Below are positions 20,901 through 24,946 of a DNA stretch of 24,946 nt, in pieces; within the stretch, counting starts at the first letter, position 1; each line of letters begins with the position of its first letter. This DNA comes from Plakobranchus ocellatus (Eukaryota; Mollusca; Gastropoda; Plakobranchidae), in assembly GCA_019648995.1 (NCBI GenBank), contig BLXT01007004.1, positions 1,454,372 through 1,479,317 of the forward strand, in the 5' to 3' direction. The notes under the pieces are model-generated. The model was not told where the DNA came from. It was given only the letters and a program-made list of their open reading frames with translations, and made no database searches. The position numbers and the translations under genes are program-made.

Positions 20901-23900
20901 GTAATGCATTGCAGAAAACATACCAAGTTGACATTGACCATGTTCTCAAGTTGGGACTCATCAGCAATACCAGCATTGTTGACCACTAAGTCAATGTGTC
21001 CAAAAAGCCGGACTGCAGTCTTAAATGAATCTAAGACCAGAAAAGAAAAAAAAAACATTTTTTTTTCTCTTTGAACTGAACATTTCTTGATACATTAACT
21101 CTTAAACCGTTAAGTTTTTTTTCTCACACGAAGCAATCAGATAGGATGTGTAGTTTGAAACGTAAAGGAAGTAGTCCCGAGGCAAATAAAGTAGTTTTGG
21201 AATAATTTGGTCAGTATAAAATTCAAAAAAGTTAACAGAACCACAAACCCATCAGACTCTAGCAGCATCCAGTACCATGAATCTTACAAACTATCGGACG
21301 CTCCCAGCGTCCAGCACCGATTTATGAGTTAAAGTATGTGCAGTCAAGTTCACTGAATTTGAATTGTGAAACATCAACTTTCTATTACTTGACCTACTTG
21401 AAAATTTTCTCCATCAATCATATTGATTTATGATTTGAATACCCTGATAATTCACACAAAATATTGAGACTGTAAATACTTTGAAAAAAGCAGACTGCCC
21501 TGTACTTTGAACGTAAATTTAAAATTAGAAACAATGGCTTTGCTATCCCTCTATGATTATTTATGATTCTGTTTTAAAGTATAAGCTGTAAAAAAATTTT
21601 CAACTTACCCTCCAGCCTTGATGGGGAACTTACATCACAATGTAGAAAGGTACACTTATCTTTTCCATATTTTTTCTGCAACTCTTTCTCTACTTGAAAA
21701 CCTTTTTTGGCTTGCACATCAGTAAGGCAAACCTAAGAATGGGTAAAAAAAAAGAAAGCAAAATTAAGGTGGTTTAGTTAAACTAGATTTGAAGGGAATA
21801 ATTATTCATGAATTTGTCTTGTAAAGTCAAAGCTGACTGAAGAACCTGTAAGTCCAAAAACTTATGCAATGCACTGTGCACTATAATATCTCTTCACAAG
21901 TTTTAGATGGGGTTTGTATTCTAAAGGGAGTTTCATTCTAGGCCACCACCGGACCTCTGGACAATAAGTTAGGAACTGGACCGTTACAACATAAGTGCTG
22001 CAAGCAAGGTGGTCACTGGATGGATCAGAGCTGCTCGCCCCTGTGAGCATGCACGGCATGCCAAATCTACTGTTTTTACCATCAGAGGATCTTACACTCA
22101 TCCTCCAGTATGCTTGGAGCCATCAATATGATGCCCTTATTCAAGGACATTGTGCAGAGACTGTATGTCCCGTGCTTGCAGTGACTGCAATTGTGGGCAC
22201 GATGATATTTGTTGGGACCCGACTGCTTGCCCCAACCCCATTCAGGGGTCTTCTCAAGCTCCAACCCTGATGTCTGCATCATCAATATCCACTGCTGTCC
22301 AAACTGGAGCAACAGCCTGTGTGGAGAGCGTGCCCACAACGGGTCTCATACTGCTCTGCTATTGCCTTTTTGGGAAGTTGGCAGCCAGTGGAATCCTCCA
22401 CTACCTGATCAGGGTATCAAGGGACTCACTACAAGCATACAACACTTTGCAAAAGCAATTCCTACCATACAAACCTCTGCTGCACTGCCGCCTGCTTTTT
22501 GGGAGATTGGCAGCCATAAGAATTTCGGCCGCACTGCTGTTTGCTTTTCAGGAGTTTGGAAGCCAGTGGAGTCCTTGGCTTTCTTGAGGGGGTGCTCAGA
22601 TGTCCAAAATAGGTCTACACCACATGGTAAAGTGCAAACCCTCCAGGACAGAGAGAGAGGTGGTGCCTATTGACCTTTGAGCCCTTTGTGAACCCCGAAT
22701 CTACTGAAGTCCAGAATCTCTGGCCATGGTTGAGTGTGGGCCCTTCGCTCCTGTCAAGGGTCGGCAGCGCCAAAGCTGTGCCAGGGCCTGGTCCTGAAAT
22801 GCTCCTTCAGCAGGGGTTGGTCAGCGAAAAGTCTCCAGCGCTCCTGCTATTTTGGGGTACCCTGGTATTTCTCATCAACAGGTTGACTGTGGTGCAAAGG
22901 GCAGAGTTTGTGCTGTGAACCCCTACCCCCATCCCGTCCTCACATGCAAGGGTGGTGGCACCTATGCAGGCTTCTGAAAGCCTGGACCCTGTTCTAGTGG
23001 ACCTGGACAGCTCTCTTGCTTTCTATCCTCCTGTAAGGAGGAAATGGGACATGGACCAGGATTTTCCTGCCATAATTATAGCCTCAGGAGTAGACCTCCC
23101 GTATAGAGGAAGAGCCAACTGTTGCGGAAAGAACAAGTGCCTTCACACTCTCTTTTCCTACCCTTCCACATTTTCTCTTCTTCCATTTATCTATGTGATG
23201 TTGTCACAGGAGGATCACCCTTTAGAATGTTATCTTTGCTACTAGAATCGTAACCCTCACTCAGGTTGGAGAGTAATCTTAGCCACTAGGCGGATGCTCC
23301 ACTTGAGACTATGCCATTAGTGAACCACTGGTCAACCAAGATTCCACACCTGGGAAGCAATCTTAGCCACTAGGCAGAGACCTCACATGAATCAGAGAGT
23401 CATCTTAGCTACTAGGCGGATGCTGTCACTTGGATATCTTACTTCTTACACATATCAGGAGTGACTGCTACTTTAACCTCTTCTTTCCTTAATTCCCACT
23501 AGGGAAGCAGTCCTTTAGGATTTGCCTGGGGGGGGGGGGGGGGGAGGAATGTGGAGGTTGTCACACCCGATATTATAGCAGCTTCCATGACCTAAGGTGG
23601 TTGATGGGAGAGATGACATTAGTCTCAGGTATGTGAGGGCTCAAGGAGTGCCCATTAACTGGCAGAAAAGCCGGTCTAGAGGCTTCCTGAAGAGCAGTCA
23701 CAAACACCTGTATTCTAAAGGGACCTTCATTCTAGGCCACAAACGGACCAGTGGATAATAAGGGAGAACTTGACTGTTACAACAGGGTTTCTTCTCAGCA
23801 CCCAACATCAACCACAAAAAGAAGTTAGAAAAAAATACATCTGAGATACATAACATGAACCGAGATTTTGATGTGGTAATAACTAGATCATAATTACAGT

Positions 23901-24131
23901 TTAGACCTTCGATAATCTAATAAAATTTACATTTAATTATCCTTTCAAAAAGACTGCTCACCAATGTTATATTGATCTAGACCTAAGCTTAATTTAAATA
24001 GATAATTTCTATCTTTAAAAGATATTTTGGACAAAACATACCCTAGCCCCTCTTTCTAGCAGGGCTTCACTAAAAGCTTTGCCAAGTCCTTGGACTGCCC
24101 CTGTTATAAACACAGATCTTTGAAGGAGCAT
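14149..24131 (-). CDS. 15-hydroxyprostaglandin dehydrogenase [NAD+]-like SDR, seven exons
   Basis: Classical short-chain dehydrogenase/reductase, a cytosolic NAD+-dependent alcohol dehydrogenase. The closest family I recognise is HPGD, which oxidises the 15-hydroxyl of prostaglandins. Seven exons join in frame to 258 residues (human HPGD has 266 and also seven coding exons). Motifs: TGAVQGLG (10-17) for the dinucleotide; D35 after the second strand, favouring NAD+; D63 in CDV; NNAG (89-92); the tetrad Asn N106; catalytic S137; YSAAK with Y150 and K154. Family-atypical points: the residue aligned with human Gln148 is F147, and the PG motif is P182-A183. ATG choice: A at -3, with in-frame TAGs 12 and 18 bases upstream. 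All six introns are GT-AG, with phases 0, 1, 0, 1, 0, 2. Fold and cofactor are secure; the prostaglandin substrate is only inferred. Confidence 0.93.
14531..14540. other. Assembly gap (10 N) after a G run
   Basis: Ten N follow ten G (14521-14530). The true length and content of the missing stretch are unknown. It falls in intron 6, so the SDR coding sequence is not affected. Confidence 0.99.
14943..14989. repeat. (AT)n microsatellite
   Basis: Near-uninterrupted AT repeats with one TTT interruption, directly abutting the left end of the foldback element. The element may have inserted into an AT tract. Confidence 0.95.
14987..15511. mobile_element. Foldback MITE with about 150-bp terminal inverted repeats
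   Basis: The outer arms are inverted copies of each other: ATAAAATAAAAAGTTTCTTA at 14987-15006 matches the reverse complement of 15492-15511 with a short T-run length difference. The match continues through CCTAGGCATT, GGGCACCTA.AATATTGTTT and GAATGATGTTACTAAGGATG to about 15135 on the left and 15363 on the right. The middle also pairs weakly. No transposase frame is present, so it is non-autonomous. The superfamily is not assigned because the target duplication is hidden by the AT tract. Confidence 0.8.
16069..16214 (-). CDS. SDR exon 6 (residues 166-214)
   Basis: Follows a TTTTTAG acceptor. Encodes the sixth strand and substrate-loop region, GVQFGCLCPAFTDTDM. The normal CPG is CPA here. 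Ends ...QIGIN plus two bases before GTGAGT, phase 2. Confidence 0.92.
16215..17861 (-). other. SDR intron 5
   Basis: A 1647-bp phase-0 intron, GTAAGA to TTAG. It contains A runs (16442-16459, 16746-16758). A 91-codon plus-strand open frame at 17207-17482 has no recognised motif, and no identifiable element was found. Confidence 0.85.
17862..17938 (-). CDS. SDR exon 5 (residues 140-165)
   Basis: Completes Gly140 after a CTTCCAG acceptor and reads LTPVYFFPFYSAAKFGLVGF, with catalytic Tyr150 and Lys154. The aromatic run just before Tyr150 replaces the Gln-Gln-Pro-Val seen in human HPGD. Donor GTAAGA. Confidence 0.94.
17939..20362 (-). other. SDR intron 4
   Basis: A 2424-bp phase-1 intron, GTCAGT to CCAG, the longest of the gene. 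No mobile element is clearly identified. A good cryptic splice pair bounds 18226-18253 on the minus strand, but including it would break the reading frame. Confidence 0.85.
20363..20459 (-). CDS. SDR exon 4 (residues 108-140)
   Basis: Begins LGAIRGSMLGVEHM after a CTTTCAG acceptor. Contains GGVIINIASTAG with catalytic Ser137. Ends with one base of Gly140 before a GTCAGT donor, the weakest donor in the gene but still GT. Confidence 0.94.
20460..20923 (-). other. SDR intron 3
   Basis: A 464-bp phase-0 intron, GTATGT to TCAG, with nothing else recognisable in it. Confidence 0.88.
20924..21030 (-). CDS. SDR exon 3 (residues 72-107)
   Basis: Begins after a GTCTTAG acceptor by completing Asp72. 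Carries HIDLVVNNAG (83-92) and ends VNVNL with the tetrad Asn106. Donor GTATGT. Confidence 0.94.
21031..21608 (-). other. SDR intron 2
   Basis: A 578-bp phase-1 intron, GTAAGT to TTAG. A pair of short strings, CAGACTCTAGCAGCATCCAG (21252-21271) and CGGACGCTCCCAGCGTCCAG (21296-21315), is somewhat alike, but no element is defined. Confidence 0.85.
21609..21732 (-). CDS. SDR exon 2 (residues 31-72)
   Basis: Begins VCLTDVQAKKG after a TTCTTAG acceptor and ends ...SRLE plus one base before GTAAGT. Contains D35, whose carboxylate normally selects NAD+ over NADP+, and D63 of the CDV motif near the adenine. Confidence 0.93.
21915..21991 (+). repeat. Left terminal direct repeat
   Basis: Starts TGTATTCTAAAGGGAG and ends CCGTTACAACA. 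No standard TGG-type primer binding site follows directly; the next bases are TAAGTGCTGCAAGC. Confidence 0.8.
22150..22245 (+). pseudogene. Cys-rich frame in the element interior, possible gag relic
   Basis: One frame reads CRDCMSRACSDCNCGHDDIC. The spacing C-x2-C-x3-H-x3-C resembles, but does not match, the retroelement zinc knuckle C-x2-C-x4-H-x4-C. It could be a decayed nucleocapsid segment or chance. No protease, reverse transcriptase or integrase motif was seen in the rest of the element. Confidence 0.2.
22347..22574 (+). repeat. Three diverged copies of a roughly 48-bp unit inside the element
   Basis: Copies at 22347-22396, 22475-22525 and 22527-22574 share CTGC.CTGC, TGC.TTTT, GGGA..TTGGCAGCCA and GTGGA.TCC. 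Copies 1 and 2 read in one frame as LLPFWEVGSQWNP and LPPAFWEIGSHKNF. Copy 3 gives a similar FAFQEFGSQWSP only in another frame, so a frameshift lies between copies 2 and 3. This suggests a once-coding internal duplication. Confidence 0.65.
23269..23433 (+). repeat. Three copies of an ATCTTAGCCACTAGGC unit
   Basis: Copies at 23269-23308, 23351-23386 and 23395-23433 share GAGAGTAATCTTAGCCACTA followed by GGCGGATGCT, with a few changes each. A weaker match, TTATCTTTGCTACTAG, begins at 23230. The spacing is irregular (about 82 and 44 bp). They sit in the non-coding 3' part of the element. Confidence 0.75.
23528..23549 (+). repeat. G17 run ending GAGGAA, polypurine-tract-like
   Basis: Seventeen G followed by AGGAA, directly before TGTGGAGGTTGTCAC. 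A polypurine tract before a TG is what precedes a 3' LTR, which is the basis for the alternative right-LTR start at 23550. The run length may be assembly-uncertain. Confidence 0.5.
23709..23784 (+). repeat. Right terminal direct repeat
   Basis: Starts TGTATTCTAAAGGGAC and ends CTGTTACAACA. Relative to the left copy there are about 11 substitutions and one single-base indel, which points to an old insertion. Confidence 0.8.
24042..24131 (-). CDS. SDR exon 1 (residues 1-30)
   Basis: Encodes the start and first beta-alpha unit, including TGAVQGLG. It ends ...GAR before a GTATGT donor (24041-24036), phase 0. Any 5' UTR upstream of 24131 cannot be bounded. Confidence 0.93.
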
Positions 24132-24580
24132 CTTTTTGGCCTAGATCTAGCCTACAGATTTAAAAGTCTTCAGATTTCTGGCTTTAGAGGTCTAACTATC
24201 GGAGTCAAAATGACCACTTCTTGGATTTCACTGCCGAGAGTTAGAGCTAAATGAAAATCTCGAATTTAGATCTAAATATTATGATCAATCGGCCCAAACG
24301 TGGATGATAAACTTCAATTTGAACTCGGATTTGGCACAATTTCCAAACTCAAAAAATTATAATGCGTAAATTTAGACATAGAGTTGCTTATAAATTGTTT
24401 TGAATGAGTCTAGAACCTCCACTGCTGTAGTTCGTGAAACTGGATCTTGCCCTGAGCATAGGTTTTCACAGTACAAACTTAATCTCAGGTTGTGTATCAT
24501 AGTTTAGTGTGAGAGGTTAAAGGTCAACATTGTGGGTCAAAAGGCAGATACCAAAATATTATTTCAAACGGCTTTACCAC
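24132..24580 (-). promoter_or_regulatory. SDR 5' flank, promoter not resolved
   Basis: On the minus strand the bases before the ATG read TAGATCTAGGCCAAAAAG, with in-frame stops that exclude an N-terminal extension. No convincing TATA box, initiator or upstream 5' UTR splice acceptor was identified. The promoter must lie here or further upstream, possibly with a non-coding first exon. Confidence 0.3.
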
Positions 24581-24692
24581 AATAACACCCTCCCCCCCCC
24601 CTTTTTTTTTTAACCTATTAAATCGATTGAATCGATTTATATAATAGATCGACTCAATTCAAAGTCAATAGGCAAGATGGGGGGGTTATATT
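24581..24692. repeat. Small imperfect foldback upstream of the SDR gene
   Basis: AATAACACCCTCCCCCCC with CCTATT..ATCGATTGAATCGAT on the left mirrors ATCGACTCAATTC, AATAGG and GGGGGGGTTATATT on the right. The centre is near 24637. The 112-bp unit could be a short MITE or a recombination-derived hairpin. It lies about 450 bp upstream of the start codon. Confidence 0.55.
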
Positions 24693-24881
24693 ATTCATTG
24701 CCAGAAAGTCTGATTATTGGAGACATGATTGTATCGGTAACATTACCCCTTTTACGATTTCTTTTTCCATTTATTAGGGCATCAATTCTTGATAGAATAT
24801 TTATAGCCTACTATGCTGCGCGGCCATGTTGTGCTTTTTCAAGTTTTATTTGAAAACATTGTTTAAAATGTTAGCAACAGT

Positions 24882-24883
<2 letters not shown>

Positions 24884-24946
<63 letters not shown>
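24884..24946. repeat. (TAA)21 microsatellite, cut by the window end
   Basis: Twenty-one uninterrupted TAA units running to the last base, so the full length is unknown. Confidence 0.97.

Larger units (their letters stand above)
21910..23789. mobile_element. Compact terminal-repeat retroelement with 5-bp target duplication
   Basis: About 77-bp direct repeats bound the unit (21915-21991 and 23709-23784, roughly 85% identical by eye). Each starts TGTATTCTAAAGGGA and ends GTTACAACA, the TG...CA form of LTR ends. GGGTT lies immediately outside both (21910-21914 and 23785-23789), as a 5-bp integration duplication would. The interior is clearly more GC-rich than the host intron and has no intact gag or pol. 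This is the form of a non-autonomous TRIM-like LTR element. An alternative is a longer right LTR from 23550, preceded by a G/A-rich polypurine tract, with a left LTR missing its first 159 bases; the adjoining GGGTT pair argues against that. The orientation is not proved; the TG/PPT reading suggests plus. Confidence 0.72.
21733..24041 (-). other. SDR intron 1, host of a 1.9-kb retroelement
   Basis: A 2309-bp phase-0 intron, GTATGT to TTAG. About four fifths of it is the terminal-repeat element at 21910-23789, so the ancestral intron would have been about 430 bp. Confidence 0.85.

Noticed and set aside
20823..21074. Plus-strand open frame across SDR exon 3
   Set aside because: Antisense of exon 3, which encodes NNAG on the minus strand.

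Overview
This is animal nuclear DNA: AT-rich, gene-poor and full of short repeats, with one well-supported protein gene split into seven exons by GT-AG introns. The repeat content (mariner fossil, tRNA-derived SINEs, a LINE tail, a foldback MITE, a small terminal-repeat retroelement, many microsatellites) would fit an invertebrate such as a mollusc or other lophotrochozoan. That placement is an inference; nothing in the window fixes the species.

The main content is a complete short-chain dehydrogenase/reductase (SDR) gene on the minus strand, running from its ATG at 24131 to its stop at 14149. Its seven exons (24131-24042, 21732-21609, 21030-20924, 20459-20363, 17938-17862, 16214-16069, 14284-14149) join in frame to 258 residues. 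The product resembles NAD+-dependent 15-hydroxyprostaglandin dehydrogenase (HPGD), keeping TGxxxGxG, NNAG, the catalytic Ser and YxxxK. Two places usually conserved in HPGD differ: the Gln before the catalytic Tyr is Phe, and the PG motif is PA.

Layout. 1-700 has no gene. 705-790 is a cluster of CCTACG/CGTAGGG palindromes next to a 5'-truncated, frameshifted mariner element (about 816-1433). 1434-5929 has no gene and holds a (TC)26 tract. 5930-6107 is a tRNA-derived SINE with a 10-bp target duplication, and 6533-6672 is a decayed relative. 6703-6951 is a small ORF of doubtful reality. 6952-11119 is AT-rich with one inverted pair of about 35-bp motifs. 11120-11406 is the broken C-terminal tail of a non-LTR retrotransposon. 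11880-12360 is a less AT-rich block with no recognised product. 14002-14018 carries two AATAAA signals for the SDR gene.

The introns have been colonised by repeats. Intron 6 holds an assembly gap (14531-14540), an (AT)n tract and a 525-bp foldback MITE. Intron 1 holds a 1.9-kb element with about 77-bp terminal direct repeats and a 5-bp target duplication, carrying two internal repeat families. Upstream of the start codon are a small foldback (24581-24692) and an (AAT)n tract that runs off the window. I found no second complete gene, no canonical RNA gene and no CRISPR. The most unusual features are the active-site changes in the SDR and the compact element in intron 1.
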